A stretch of 40,648 bases of DNA from an uncultured Bacilli bacterium (GCA_944363795.1 CALVVG010000007.1:1-40648), one strand, 5' to 3'. Counted from the stretch's first letter, positions 23,521-32,648 are shown. Notes: generated from the letters alone by a model not told the origin. Program-made: numbers and translations.

Positions 23521-23964
23521 TTATTGTAAATATCCTAAAAACATATTTAACATGCTTTCATTTATATTGTCAATTACTTCATTCTTATTTGTTTTTATTA
23601 AAATAACCTCGTAGTTTTCCATTTTTTTTATAAAATCATCGCTAACTTTAATTTCTTTTATTATATATTTTATACCTTTATTAGTAAAATAACTTTCTAA
23701 TTTTACTTTATTTTCTTCATGATAAGAAATGCCAACTATAACTCGATAATAATTATCTGTATTATAGATTATAGCGGGTGCATAAAGTTCTTGATAATTT
23801 TTAGCATTTTCAATTTGTTCAAATACTCCAACTTGAAATAAACTAATAGTATTTTCCTTAGTAGTTAAGGCCACTACTTCCTTTTTTATATCTTTATAAA
23901 ACAAAAAAGCAAATATTCCCCCAATCAAAATCGCTCCGATTATTATTTTAATGTAACTTTTCAC
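23521..23964 (-). CDS. SPOR-like membrane-anchored protein
   Basis: About 147 residues: N-terminal helix at about 5-22 followed by a domain with SLFQVGVFEQIENAKNYQEL and YYRVIVGISYHEENKVKLESYF, which resembles a SPOR fold (binds denuded peptidoglycan at division sites). The start at GTG 23964 is five nucleotides after GGTGA; TTG 23976 lies ahead of that site and is rejected. It heads the mreC-mreD-SpoIVFA/B-like cluster and suggests a link of this cluster to the cell wall. The SPOR call is by eye and moderate. Confidence 0.65.
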   Translation of the reverse strand: MKSYIKIIIGAILIGGIFAFLFYKDIKKEVVALTTKENTISLFQVGVFEQIENAKNYQELYAPAIIYNTDNYYRVIVGISYHEENKVKLESYFTNKGIKYIIKEIKVSDDFIKKMENYEVILIKTNKNEVIDNINESMLNMFLGYLQ

Positions 23965-24026
23965 AATTATCACCAATAATAATATATCAAAAAAAAATTA
24001 AAAAAAATGTCATCTCTTGTTAAAGA

Positions 24027-24054
24027 ATAAAAAAATCGGTTTTTTCAACCGATT
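24027..24054 (-). terminator. Terminator after the small YtxH-like gene
   Basis: 8-bp stem AATCGGTT/AACCGATT (24034-24041 with 24047-24054), loop 5 nt, followed on the minus strand by TTTTTTTATTC. It directly follows the stop codon at 24056. Confidence 0.9.
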
Positions 24055-24055
24055 C

Positions 24056-24220
24056 TTAATTGTTAGTTTTTTTGGCAACCATGGCCTCAGCACTATCCAT
24101 AGTTTTTAACACTTTTTTACCAATTTGCTTTTTAGCATTTTGGTTTTGCATTAAATAAACAGATCCACCTACTACAGCTAAAGCCGCTGCAGTTCCGACT
24201 ATTTTTAAAACGCTTTTCAA
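24056..24220 (-). CDS. Small membrane-anchored protein (YtxH-like), 54 aa
   Basis: A 54-codon open frame: TTG start, a Gly/Ala-rich hydrophobic helix (KIVGTAAALAVVGGSVYLM) and a Lys-rich tail KKQIGKKVLKTMDSAEAMV, ending NN. This layout is typical of short YtxH-type proteins, but no firm family can be named. AGAGGTGG lies four nucleotides before TTG. A TATAAT box (24236-24241) lies just upstream with no good -35, so it may have its own promoter or be read from recD2, 32 nt away. A strong terminator follows the stop. Confidence 0.7.
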   Translation of the reverse strand: MKSVLKIVGTAAALAVVGGSVYLMQNQNAKKQIGKKVLKTMDSAEAMVAKKTNN

Positions 24221-24252
24221 ATTTTCCACCTCTACATTTATTATAGCCTTTT

Positions 24253-26433
24253 TTAATTATTATATACTTCGATTATTTTATCTTTTAAAGTGGTCTTACG
24301 ATTACGAGAATAATCATTATTTATAGCCCTGGCAAATGCTTGAGCATCACCAACAATTGTTAAGCTTTTCTTAGCTCTGCTTACTCCTGTATATATAAGT
24401 TTATTATAAAGCATTTTATAATAACTAGTACTAATTGGCATTATTACATGTTCAAATTCACTACCTTGAGATTTATGAATCGTAATTGCATAAGCATGTT
24501 TTATTTGTTTTAAATCCTTTTTTTGATATTCAACTTTATTTCCTTCAAAATCAATAGTTATGGTATTACCAACAATTGATTTAATATAACCAATATCACC
24601 ATTAAAAACATTTTTATCTAAATCATTTACTAATTGCAATACTTTATCATTTTCTCGATAAACAATATCCATATATATTAATTCATTTTTATTAACACTT
24701 GGAGGATTATAAATATTTTGCAAAGATATGTTTAAATTATCAATTCCATTTTCTCCTTTATACATTGGGGCTAATATTTGCATATTTTTTTCACTAATTT
24801 TTTTATTTATTGATATTTTAATTATTTGTTCAATCATTTCTTTTATTTTATCAGAACTTACTTGAAAAAAAGCATAATCATCTTTCTTGCTAAGTATTTC
24901 TTCACTTATTTCTTTATTTTTTATATCTTTAGCTAAATAAGGAATATAAGAATTATCACTTTGTCGATATATTTGATTTAAAGGAACAAAATTAAAATAA
25001 TCACTACGAATTAAGTCATCTAATACTAGACCTGGCCCAACACTAGGTAATTGAAAAGTATCTCCTACTAATATTAATTTAATATTAGAACTAATACCAT
25101 TTAATAATGCATTAAATAAATCAATATCAATCATACTTACTTCATCTACAATTATTAATTTATGCCCAGTTTTATTGTACTCATTGTAAAAAAAATCATT
25201 GCTATCTTTATACCATTTTAAATATCGATGGATTGTATAAGCTGGTAAGGATGTAGACATTGCTAATTTCTTACTAGCACGACCGGTTGGGGCTAAAAGA
25301 GCAATATTTTCTAATATATCCTGTGGCCCTAACCGTTTATTTTCAATATATAATTTGGTAATTGCATTAATTATAGTAGTTTTACCAGTACCTGGTCCAC
25401 CAGAAATTATAGTTATATTATTATCAAGAGCACTAATTATAGCTTTTTCTTGGTCAGCATTATAATCAATACCAATTCTTTTTTCTAACTCTAATAATTT
25501 ATCCTTTAAATTGGGAATTTTTTGAGTCAAAAAAGAGTCAATTCTTTTTAATTTTTTTGCTACATTTTCTTCATATAAATAATATTTAGACAAATAAATT
25601 TTTCGATCTTTAAAAATAATTTTTTGATTGTCAGAAAGCTCATTAAGTATTTCTTCAAAAACCTCTTCACCTAGTATTATATCAAATTCTTTATTTAAAA
25701 GGTTACTTATCTCTTCACGATAATAATAAGTATCTCCATTAGAATTACTTAATATTTGCATACTTTCAAGGACACAAGCAAATATTCTTGTTTTGCTTTC
25801 TTTACCAAAATTTCTAATATATATATTATCTAATTTTTTAAAATCAATAATTTCTTTTAAGTCATAAAATGCATCTTTCAGCACTTCATCAATTCTATCC
25901 TTAAATTTATTATATATTTTAGAGCATTCCTCAATACTAAAACCCAAATTTTGAAATTCTAATATAGCTTCACTACTCTTATTATAATTTAATAATGAAT
26001 TATATATTTTTAAGGCTCTACTAGGAGTTATTCCTTCTATCTCTAATAAATTATTTTTATCTTCTTTAATTTTATCCAATGTTTGTTCTTTAAAATGATC
26101 GACAATTTTTTTGGCAGTCCTCTCTCCACAACCATCAATAAAAGAACTTGATAAAAACTCAATAATAGCATCTTTAGTTGTTGGAATATCAATTTCATAA
26201 GACGTAACCACGTATTGCATGCCAAATTTTGCATTTTTTTGATAAGTACCATATAAAGTCATGTTAATATCTATATTTACATCAGTAAATATTCCTGTGA
26301 CTGTAATACTTTTATTAATTTTATCTTTAATGAGAGAATCATTAGTTTCTTTAACACGAAATAGAGCCACAACGTAGCCACTATCGTTATTATGAAATAT
26401 GATTTTTTTTAATTTACCTTTTATATAATTCAT
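24253..26433 (-). CDS. recD2: RecD2-type DNA helicase
   Basis: 726 residues of the RecD/TraA superfamily 1 helicase group, found without RecBC in Firmicutes and important for replication-fork and mismatch-repair functions. An N-terminal OB-like domain (GKLKKIIFHNNDSGYVV) and helix-hairpin-helix region (SFIDGCGERTAKKIV) come first, then Walker A GGPGTGKTT at about 344-352 and Walker B DEVSM at about 428. Later motifs are LVGDTFQLPSVGPG and AITIHKSQGSEF near 645-657, and a C-terminal YTGVSRAKKSL. Start overlaps the mtaB stop by 4 bp (ATGA). Confidence 0.95.
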   Translation of the reverse strand: MNYIKGKLKKIIFHNNDSGYVVALFRVKETNDSLIKDKINKSITVTGIFTDVNIDINMTLYGTYQKNAKFGMQYVVTSYEIDIPTTKDAIIEFLSSSFIDGCGERTAKKIVDHFKEQTLDKIKEDKNNLLEIEGITPSRALKIYNSLLNYNKSSEAILEFQNLGFSIEECSKIYNKFKDRIDEVLKDAFYDLKEIIDFKKLDNIYIRNFGKESKTRIFACVLESMQILSNSNGDTYYYREEISNLLNKEFDIILGEEVFEEILNELSDNQKIIFKDRKIYLSKYYLYEENVAKKLKRIDSFLTQKIPNLKDKLLELEKRIGIDYNADQEKAIISALDNNITIISGGPGTGKTTIINAITKLYIENKRLGPQDILENIALLAPTGRASKKLAMSTSLPAYTIHRYLKWYKDSNDFFYNEYNKTGHKLIIVDEVSMIDIDLFNALLNGISSNIKLILVGDTFQLPSVGPGLVLDDLIRSDYFNFVPLNQIYRQSDNSYIPYLAKDIKNKEISEEILSKKDDYAFFQVSSDKIKEMIEQIIKISINKKISEKNMQILAPMYKGENGIDNLNISLQNIYNPPSVNKNELIYMDIVYRENDKVLQLVNDLDKNVFNGDIGYIKSIVGNTITIDFEGNKVEYQKKDLKQIKHAYAITIHKSQGSEFEHVIMPISTSYYKMLYNKLIYTGVSRAKKSLTIVGDAQAFARAINNDYSRNRKTTLKDKIIEVYNN

Positions 26434-27665
26434 AAAATCCTACTATAAATTTGTCCTTTTTCTAATTTTTCATTTAATTGAACATACAAATAATTACTAG
26501 TATGCCCAACACTACTAAAATTATCGCACTCTTCAATTAAAACATCAACCATTTTTCCTTTAAATTTATTATAATATTCTTTTTCCAATTCATTGGATAA
26601 ATTTATCAATTTTTTAACTCTTTCTTTTTTTACTAATTCACTTACTTGTTCAGGCATTTTTTCAGCAGCAGTACCTTTTCTTATAGAATATGGAAAAACA
26701 TGGACTTTACTAAATTTAATTTTCTTAACAAATTCTAAACATTCATTAAAATGTACTTCAGTTTCATATGGATGCCCTACAATAATGTCAGTTGATATGG
26801 CTATATTTGGTCTAATAAGCCTAATTTTATTAATTTTATTTTCAAAATAATCTAAATCATATTTACGATTCATTTTTTTTAATATCTCATTACTACCAGA
26901 TTGTAAAGGTATATGTAGATGATTGCATATCTTATTATTATACTTTAAAGTATTTAAAAACTTATCATTTAATTCTGTTACCTCAATGCTTGATATTCTA
27001 ATTCTTTTTATATTTTCAATTTTACTTAATTCATTAATTAAATCACTTAAGTCTAAACCATTACTGTTATATCTTCCAGTATGTATCCCCGTCAAAACAA
27101 TTTCGTGATGTTCAACAGCCAGTTGCTTTGCCTCTTCTATTACTTTAAAAAAATCTTTACATCTAACGCTCCCTCTCACATAAGGAATAATGCAATAAGA
27201 ACAAAAATTATCACATCCGTCTTCTATTTTAATAAATGCTCGAACATGATTAAAAGAGCTTAAAGTCATATCTTCAAATTCTAATTTTCGTTCATTATAA
27301 AATTTAACATAATTTTGTTTATTTTTAATAAAATTTTCAATTAAATCAGCTATTTTACTTTTATCCTTATTACCCAGTAAAATATCAATATTCATTTTTT
27401 TATATAAATCCTGTTTATTTTGGGCACTACAACCGGCCACTACTAATATTGCATTTGCAAAGTTATTTTTTAGATGTCTAATCATTTTCAGACATTTTTT
27501 ATCAGCAGCATTTGTAACTGTACAAGTATTAACTATGATAATATCACAATTTTCCAATTTTTCCTCATAACAAAAATTATGATGAAGCATTTTTTCCTTC
27601 ATCACATTTGATTCATATTGATTTACTTTACAACCAAAAGTAATAATATTAAATTTCATAACCAT
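26430..27665 (-). CDS. mtaB: tRNA t6A37 methylthiotransferase MtaB
   Basis: A radical-SAM methylthiotransferase turning t6A into ms2t6A at tRNA position 37 next to the anticodon. It has 411 residues. Three N-terminal cysteines (12, 48, 79) form one cluster site. Cys151, 155 and 158 in GCDNFCSYCIIPYVRG are the radical-SAM CxxxCxxC. A TRAM-like C-terminal part includes KMVDVLIEE. NTCTVTN and the GCKVNQYES opening favour MtaB (YqeV) over MiaB or RimO. The first ATG overlaps the upstream stop codon (TAATG); an ATG two codons on is an alternative. It ends in TGA, overlapping recD2. Confidence 0.93.
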   Translation of the reverse strand: MVMKFNIITFGCKVNQYESNVMKEKMLHHNFCYEEKLENCDIIIVNTCTVTNAADKKCLKMIRHLKNNFANAILVVAGCSAQNKQDLYKKMNIDILLGNKDKSKIADLIENFIKNKQNYVKFYNERKLEFEDMTLSSFNHVRAFIKIEDGCDNFCSYCIIPYVRGSVRCKDFFKVIEEAKQLAVEHHEIVLTGIHTGRYNSNGLDLSDLINELSKIENIKRIRISSIEVTELNDKFLNTLKYNNKICNHLHIPLQSGSNEILKKMNRKYDLDYFENKINKIRLIRPNIAISTDIIVGHPYETEVHFNECLEFVKKIKFSKVHVFPYSIRKGTAAEKMPEQVSELVKKERVKKLINLSNELEKEYYNKFKGKMVDVLIEECDNFSSVGHTSNYLYVQLNEKLEKGQIYSRIL

Positions 27666-28144
27666 TACCCCAATTCTTTTTGCAAACGTTTAAGTGCCTC
27701 CAAAAATGCTTCTTCTCTAGCAAAGCTAATTACTCTGACATTAACATTTGGATTAACTTCAACTTTGCGATTAACTAAATCATCCAAATTAACTTTTTTT
27801 ACCAATAGATCATCGTGCATTTCTTCAGTTTCGTAATTTAATTCATAATTGCTATTTTTATGCAATAATTCATCATAACTTATTATTGCTTTATCTTCTT
27901 GATCTTTTTCATAATCAGTAAAATGAATTGTTGGTTCCTCATTTTTCATATTATTCTTTATTTCCTTTACTATTTTCATCTCAGCAGTTTCTTCACCTAC
28001 TTCAGTTTCTTCTTCATTATTAATTTTTATAAAATATATTAAAGTTACAATTAATACTAACAGGATTACAACTGCAAAGAAAAATATAATATCTATAAAA
28101 TTTAAGGTTTTAAAAAACTCCCATGTTTCTGTTAATATTTTCAT
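27665..28144 (-). CDS. Single-helix membrane protein of unknown function
   Basis: 159 residues from ATG 28144: a short N-terminus, one hydrophobic helix at about residues 16-39 (FIDIIFFFAVVILLVLIVTL), then an acidic, probably disordered cytoplasmic stretch rich in Glu, Lys and Asn, and a conserved-looking end SFAREEAFLEALKRLQKELG. I do not recognise it. A GTG-like longer frame to 28174 is rejected because GGTGGTAGAGAA lies directly before ATG 28144. It heads the mtaB-recD2 transcript under a consensus promoter about 100 nt upstream. Confidence 0.7.
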   Translation of the reverse strand: MKILTETWEFFKTLNFIDIIFFFAVVILLVLIVTLIYFIKINNEEETEVGEETAEMKIVKEIKNNMKNEEPTIHFTDYEKDQEDKAIISYDELLHKNSNYELNYETEEMHDDLLVKKVNLDDLVNRKVEVNPNVNVRVISFAREEAFLEALKRLQKELG

Positions 28145-28208
28145 TTCTCTACCACCACAATACCATTTTACCAAATTATTTATAACTTATTAAGTATTTA
28201 TCATTAAT

Positions 28209-28237
28209 TTGACACACCGGCATGTCAAATATTGACA
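28209..28237. promoter_or_regulatory. TTGACA/TGTCAA inverted repeats near start point
   Basis: Three half-sites in alternating orientation: TTGACA (28209-28214), TGTCAA (28223-28228), TTGACA (28232-28237). Together they make two nested palindromes, with spacers of 8 and 3 bp, lying at and just after the predicted start of the minus-strand transcript. They could be a repressor operator or leader hairpin. Confidence 0.4.
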
Positions 28238-28240
28238 CTT

Positions 28241-28269
28241 ATTATACCATAAAGCATTTTATATGTCAA
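28241..28269 (-). promoter_or_regulatory. Consensus promoter of the mtaB-recD2 operon
   Basis: Perfect TTGACA (28264-28269), 17-bp spacer, perfect TATAAT (28241-28246) on the minus strand. The -35 begins within the T-run of the preceding terminator. Confidence 0.88.
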
Positions 28270-28293
28270 AAATAGAACTTAAAAAGTTCTATT
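28266..28293 (-). terminator. Terminator of the surface-protein gene
   Basis: 10-bp stem AATAGAACTT/AAGTTCTATT (28271-28280 with 28284-28293), loop 3 nt, followed by TTTTTG on the minus strand. It includes the stop codon at 28289. Confidence 0.75.
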
Positions 28294-29497
28294 TAATTAC
28301 TATTTTATATGGATCATCATTTGTACCTGTTCCAGTTACTTTAGCAGTTTTTATTATATTTATTACAGGTCTGATTCCTCTTAATAAATTACCAGGAGTA
28401 CTACTTTCTAAAGCTCCATTAACATTTACAATAAAAGGATAATAAACATCGCCATTGATTTTAGCACTAGTCATCGTATAATAATCAGTTGTTATATCAC
28501 TATTATAAAGATAATAATTTTGATTAGCATTTACAGATCCACCAGCCAAAATTACTTCATCAGCAGTCAAAAGACCAATCTGACTATTTTCAACTGCACC
28601 TAAACACACGAATGTAGGAATTTTATTGATAACTATCCGGTCATAAGCATTATAGCTTAAACCATTAACAGCTAAGACAATATCATTACAATATCGATAA
28701 TAAGCAATATAATCACTATATTCAGAAAGATTGTCATCATACCATTCATTTAATATTGTAAGAACATTGGATTCATTGAAGTTAAAAGACGAATCATAAT
28801 AGCTTCCAATTTCTTCCAAAATATTATTTAGAACTAATTTAACTGATCCATCTCCATTAATTTTAACTATTTTCCAATTATAATCAGCAAATGAAACATT
28901 ATTATTGGTAACAGCTCCTCGAAAATAATATGCAATACCTAAATCATCTTGAGATTGCAATAAGCCTTCATCTAAAGTAGCAGGCTCTCCTATATTACTC
29001 AATGTAGCAGAACTAATATTATTTGCATTTAATATTGCATCAGCAAAACTATTATCTTCATCAGCCCGTAATCCTATTTTAATTTTTCCAGAATATTCTA
29101 AATCACTAGAACTAGAAAAATTAAGAGTATAATCTACTGTTTCATTACCATTTATAGCTATTTGGTTAGAGATAATCTCAGCTGTTAATTTTTCAGAAAT
29201 ATCCAAATTATTAGAAGAAGTTAATTTATAATCGACATCGTCTGCAGTAACATCTGTAAATTGAATATAATAATATTTTTGCTCATCACTTTTATTTGTT
29301 ACTGAGAAATTTAAAGAAGCATCTCCTATCAAAGAAAATTTAGACCCTCTATCATAATTAATAATCAAATCCCCATCGACTACGATATCCGATGAATCCA
29401 CAACTTCTGTATAAAAAAGATAACCTATTCCCACTGATGCACATATTATTATTAAAATAAATATTAATACTAAAATGGTCTTAAATCTCAATCTCAT
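28289..29497 (-). CDS. Anchored cell-surface protein, DUF6273-like C-terminus
   Basis: 402 residues from ATG 29497. A basic N-terminus and hydrophobic helix at about 6-27 act as signal or anchor. A region like beta-sandwich surface domains follows (GDLIINYDRG, LNFSVTNKSDEQKYYYIQF), then a C-terminal domain with YNWKIVKINGDGSVKLVL, YYLYN, GIRPVINI and a TGTNDDPYKI end. The same ending type occurs in the protein at 19391. No LPxTG is present. ATG 29506 is too close to AAAGGATG, so 29497 is chosen. It has its own consensus promoter and terminator, suggesting strong single-gene expression. Function is unknown; a surface or filament role is a guess. Confidence 0.72.
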   Translation of the reverse strand: MRLRFKTILVLIFILIIICASVGIGYLFYTEVVDSSDIVVDGDLIINYDRGSKFSLIGDASLNFSVTNKSDEQKYYYIQFTDVTADDVDYKLTSSNNLDISEKLTAEIISNQIAINGNETVDYTLNFSSSSDLEYSGKIKIGLRADEDNSFADAILNANNISSATLSNIGEPATLDEGLLQSQDDLGIAYYFRGAVTNNNVSFADYNWKIVKINGDGSVKLVLNNILEEIGSYYDSSFNFNESNVLTILNEWYDDNLSEYSDYIAYYRYCNDIVLAVNGLSYNAYDRIVINKIPTFVCLGAVENSQIGLLTADEVILAGGSVNANQNYYLYNSDITTDYYTMTSAKINGDVYYPFIVNVNGALESSTPGNLLRGIRPVINIIKTAKVTGTGTNDDPYKIVIK

Positions 29498-29526
29498 TAA
29501 TATCATCCTTTTATTTTCTTATTTTT

Positions 29527-29555
29527 ATTATACTTTAGCTATTTTTTATTGTCAA
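29527..29555 (-). promoter_or_regulatory. Consensus promoter of the surface-protein gene
   Basis: Perfect TTGACA (29550-29555), 17-bp spacer, perfect TATAAT (29527-29532), 29 nt before the start codon on the minus strand. Between this and the dnaJ terminator (29556-29662) I see only AT-rich DNA with a small palindrome AAACAACTGTTT. Confidence 0.88.
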
Positions 29556-29662
29556 TTATTTAAACCTAGTATTCATTTTTTATTATCTCAATATTGATTT
29601 TTAAACAACTGTTTAATTTGTGTTAATATAGCTTAGTGCTTTATTATATGTTTTAGCCAAAA

Positions 29663-29688
29663 TAAAAAACCCCGTATAAACGAGGTTC
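29663..29688 (-). terminator. Terminator of the hrcA-dnaJ operon
   Basis: Stem AACCTCG/CGGGGTT with one G-T pair (29681-29687 with 29668-29674), loop 6 nt, then TTTTTTATTTT on the minus strand, 12 nt after the dnaJ stop. Confidence 0.9.
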
Positions 29689-29700
29689 ATAATCTATTAA

Positions 29701-30828
29701 CTATTTTATATATTTTTTAAAATTTTTAAATTCAGAACTATCTTCCAAATCAGTTTCAGCCAATTCTTGCAATAATCTTTTTTGATTTCGATCTAATTTT
29801 GTAGGCATAATTATATTAATTACAGCGTACATATTTCCTCTACTAAATGAATTTGGAGTCTTTATACCTTTTCCTTTAAGTTTCAATTTTGTATAATTTT
29901 GTGTTCCCGGTTTTATTTCCAAATAAACATTACCTGTCAATGTAGGTATTTCTTTTTTGCAACCTAAAATAGCATCAGTTATAGTAATTGGCACTTCTAG
30001 ATATATATCAGCCCCATCTCTTTCAAATAATGGATGCTCCTTAATTTTAAATTCTATAAAAATATCTCCGTTAGCGCCACCATTTAAACCGGCATTGCCT
30101 TTACCACTTAATCTTAATTGAAAACCTTCGTCTACGCCTTCTGGTATAGTTACAGTTAAAGTTTTTGTTTTAGCAATAAAACCTTTACCATGACAATCAT
30201 CACAAGTAGTTTCATAAGTTTTCCCTGCGCCTTTACAATTCGGACAAGTCTTTTGAGTTTGCATATAGCCAAAAATTGTTTGTTGTTGTTCTAACACCCG
30301 ACCGGAACCGCCACATGTTTTACATGTTTTTTCATTAAAACCACCTTTGCCATGACATCGAGAACATTCTTGAGTTAAATCAACTTTAATATCTTTTTGG
30401 CAACCAAATGCTGCTTCTTCAAAAGTAAGATTTAATACAACTCTTATATCTTTGCCACGAGAAGATCCACTGCTACTTTGACTTCCTCTAGACCGACCAC
30501 CAAAACCGAATCCTGAAAAAGCTCCTCCAAAAAAGTCATTTAATATATCATCTAAATTAATATCACTAGCATCAAATCCACCAAAACCAGCACCTGCACC
30601 ACCATTTTGAAACGCTGAATGTCCAAATTGATCATATTGTCTTCTTTTATTTGGATCAGATAATACAGCATAAGCTTCTCCAATTTCTTTAAATTTAGCT
30701 TCAGCTCCCGGTTCTTTATTAACATCTGGGTGATATTGTTTAGCTAGCTTACGAAAAGCTCGTTTTATTTCTTCGTCAGTTGCGTTTTTACTAACACCTA
30801 ATATTTCATAATAATCTTTTTTATTCAT
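29701..30828 (-). CDS. dnaJ: Chaperone DnaJ (Hsp40)
   Basis: J-domain co-chaperone that delivers clients to DnaK and stimulates its ATPase. It has 375 residues: J-domain with HPD at 33-35, a Gly/Phe-rich linker to about 125, four CxxCxGxG zinc repeats ([32 protein letters not shown]), then the client-binding C-terminal domains. AAGGTGA lies five nucleotides before ATG. It is last in the hrcA-grpE-dnaK-pepF-dnaJ run; the usual dnaK-dnaJ adjacency is broken by pepF. Confidence 0.97.
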   Translation of the reverse strand: MNKKDYYEILGVSKNATDEEIKRAFRKLAKQYHPDVNKEPGAEAKFKEIGEAYAVLSDPNKRRQYDQFGHSAFQNGGAGAGFGGFDASDINLDDILNDFFGGAFSGFGFGGRSRGSQSSSGSSRGKDIRVVLNLTFEEAAFGCQKDIKVDLTQECSRCHGKGGFNEKTCKTCGGSGRVLEQQQTIFGYMQTQKTCPNCKGAGKTYETTCDDCHGKGFIAKTKTLTVTIPEGVDEGFQLRLSGKGNAGLNGGANGDIFIEFKIKEHPLFERDGADIYLEVPITITDAILGCKKEIPTLTGNVYLEIKPGTQNYTKLKLKGKGIKTPNSFSRGNMYAVINIIMPTKLDRNQKRLLQELAETDLEDSSEFKNFKKYIK

Positions 30829-32628
30829 CTAGATCACCTTCTTATCTACTAAACTTTCTAATTGTTCCAATTTCTTTTCTATTAATAAAAATGCTTTTTT
30901 TATTGTTTGCGAATCAGTTATATCTACACCAGTTGCTTTCAATATATTAAGGGGATAGTCTTTTGCTCCTGATTGTAAAAAAGTTAGATATTTTTCTTGT
31001 GCACTAGGAACTTTATTTAATATATCACTAGCAATTACTAAAGCTGCAATTAACCCTGTTGCATATTTATAAACATAAAAAGGAGTGTAAAAATGTGGAA
31101 TTCTAGCCCATTCATATTTTATATTTTCATCTATTATAATATTTTTACCAAAATATAATTTATTTAAATCATAATAGGTTTCACATAATTCTTTAGCTGT
31201 AAGCGGAATATTATTAGCATATTTATCATGAACAATTTTTTCAAATTCTGCAAACATAGTTTGGCGATAAATAGTTGTTCTAACTTTATCCAAAAAGTTA
31301 GATAAATACACTATTTTTTCTTCATCATTTGTTGCATGTTTATAAAAGTAATCATCTATTAACACTTCATTAACAGTTGATGCAATTTCCGCTAAAAATA
31401 TGGGATATTGAGCCATATTATAATCATTAAATTTATCGGAATAATAGCTATGCATAGCATGGCCTAATTCATGAGCTAATGTTGATACTGAATCATAGTT
31501 ATCTTCATAATTTAATGATACAAAAGGATGTATTCCATAAATTCCCCATTGATATGCACCACTTTTTTTATATTTATTGTTATAAACATCTATCCAGCCA
31601 TTTTTAAAGGCTTGTGATAAATCTTGAATATAATTTTTTCCTAATGGAGATAAAGCTTCTTTAATTATATTTATACTTTGTTCATAAGGAATTTTTTCCT
31701 TTGGCATAATTCCTAAATCCACATATATATCATACATATGGCTTTTAATACCAAGATATTTATTACGAATTTTAAAGTAACGATACATTAAAGGCATATT
31801 TTTATGAACTTCGGAAATTAAATTGTTATATACATCTACATTTATGTTATCACTATATAAGCTTTGTTCTAAGGGGCTGCTAAATTTTCTAACTCTACTT
31901 GCAAAAAAGTCTTCTTTGATTATTCCTTTATAGTTTGCCCCAATAGTATTAATAAAATTATTAAAGTATTTATACATTTTATTAAAAGCCTGTTTACGTA
32001 CACTTCTATTATTACTACCCAAATATTTTATATAATTAGAATTGGTTAATTCCACTTTATTATTATGTTCGTCTTTAATAAATCCCAAATTAATATCAAC
32101 ATTATCAAAATTACTAAACACTTCAGTAGAAGTGCCCAAAGCATTATTAGCTTCCGCTATTATTTTTTCTTCTTCTTTACTAAGTGTATGTTTTTGATAT
32201 CTAAACATTTTTTCTAATGAAAAAGCATATTTTTCTAATTCTTTATTTTCTTTTATAAATATCAAAATTTTTTCATAAGGAATGCTTAATAATTCACTAC
32301 TTACAAAAGATGTTAAAACATTTATTTTTTCAAGTAATTTATCAGCTTTATTTTTATATTTTAATCCTTTTTCATCAAACATATCTTGGTAATAATACAG
32401 ATACGAAAAAACATAGATTTTTTCCATTAAATAGTCGCAACGCATTGCTGTATCCAAATATATTTGCAAATTTTTACTATTAGTAACAATATTATTTTTC
32501 ATACCAACTATTTTATTAGCTAACATTAAAGTTTCAGTATATATTTGTTCATATTCTTCTTCACTTTTAATGATGTCTTCAATATGCCATTTGTATCGAT
32601 TATCTATTTCGTTTCTTTTCTTCTCCAT
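30829..32628 (-). CDS. pepF: Oligoendopeptidase F (M3B)
   Basis: Cytoplasmic zinc metallopeptidase that degrades oligopeptides. It has 599 residues, the normal length. The zinc motif HELGH is at residues 386-390 (THxLAHELGHAMHSYYS context), with the downstream Glu ligand expected in FLAEIASTVNEV. The N-terminal helical lobe begins RYKWHIEDIIKSEEEYE, typical of the family. AGGAGATTAAA precedes ATG. It lies directly before dnaJ (stop and dnaJ ATG almost touching) and after dnaK, an unusual position that may put it under heat-shock control. Confidence 0.94.
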   Translation of the reverse strand: MEKKRNEIDNRYKWHIEDIIKSEEEYEQIYTETLMLANKIVGMKNNIVTNSKNLQIYLDTAMRCDYLMEKIYVFSYLYYYQDMFDEKGLKYKNKADKLLEKINVLTSFVSSELLSIPYEKILIFIKENKELEKYAFSLEKMFRYQKHTLSKEEEKIIAEANNALGTSTEVFSNFDNVDINLGFIKDEHNNKVELTNSNYIKYLGSNNRSVRKQAFNKMYKYFNNFINTIGANYKGIIKEDFFASRVRKFSSPLEQSLYSDNINVDVYNNLISEVHKNMPLMYRYFKIRNKYLGIKSHMYDIYVDLGIMPKEKIPYEQSINIIKEALSPLGKNYIQDLSQAFKNGWIDVYNNKYKKSGAYQWGIYGIHPFVSLNYEDNYDSVSTLAHELGHAMHSYYSDKFNDYNMAQYPIFLAEIASTVNEVLIDDYFYKHATNDEEKIVYLSNFLDKVRTTIYRQTMFAEFEKIVHDKYANNIPLTAKELCETYYDLNKLYFGKNIIIDENIKYEWARIPHFYTPFYVYKYATGLIAALVIASDILNKVPSAQEKYLTFLQSGAKDYPLNILKATGVDITDSQTIKKAFLLIEKKLEQLESLVDKKVI

Positions 32629-32648
32629 TTTAATCTCCTAATTCTAAT

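Noticed and set aside
28209-28228. Palindrome as a terminator
   Set aside because: No T-run follows in either direction; it sits at a promoter start point, so an operator is more likely.
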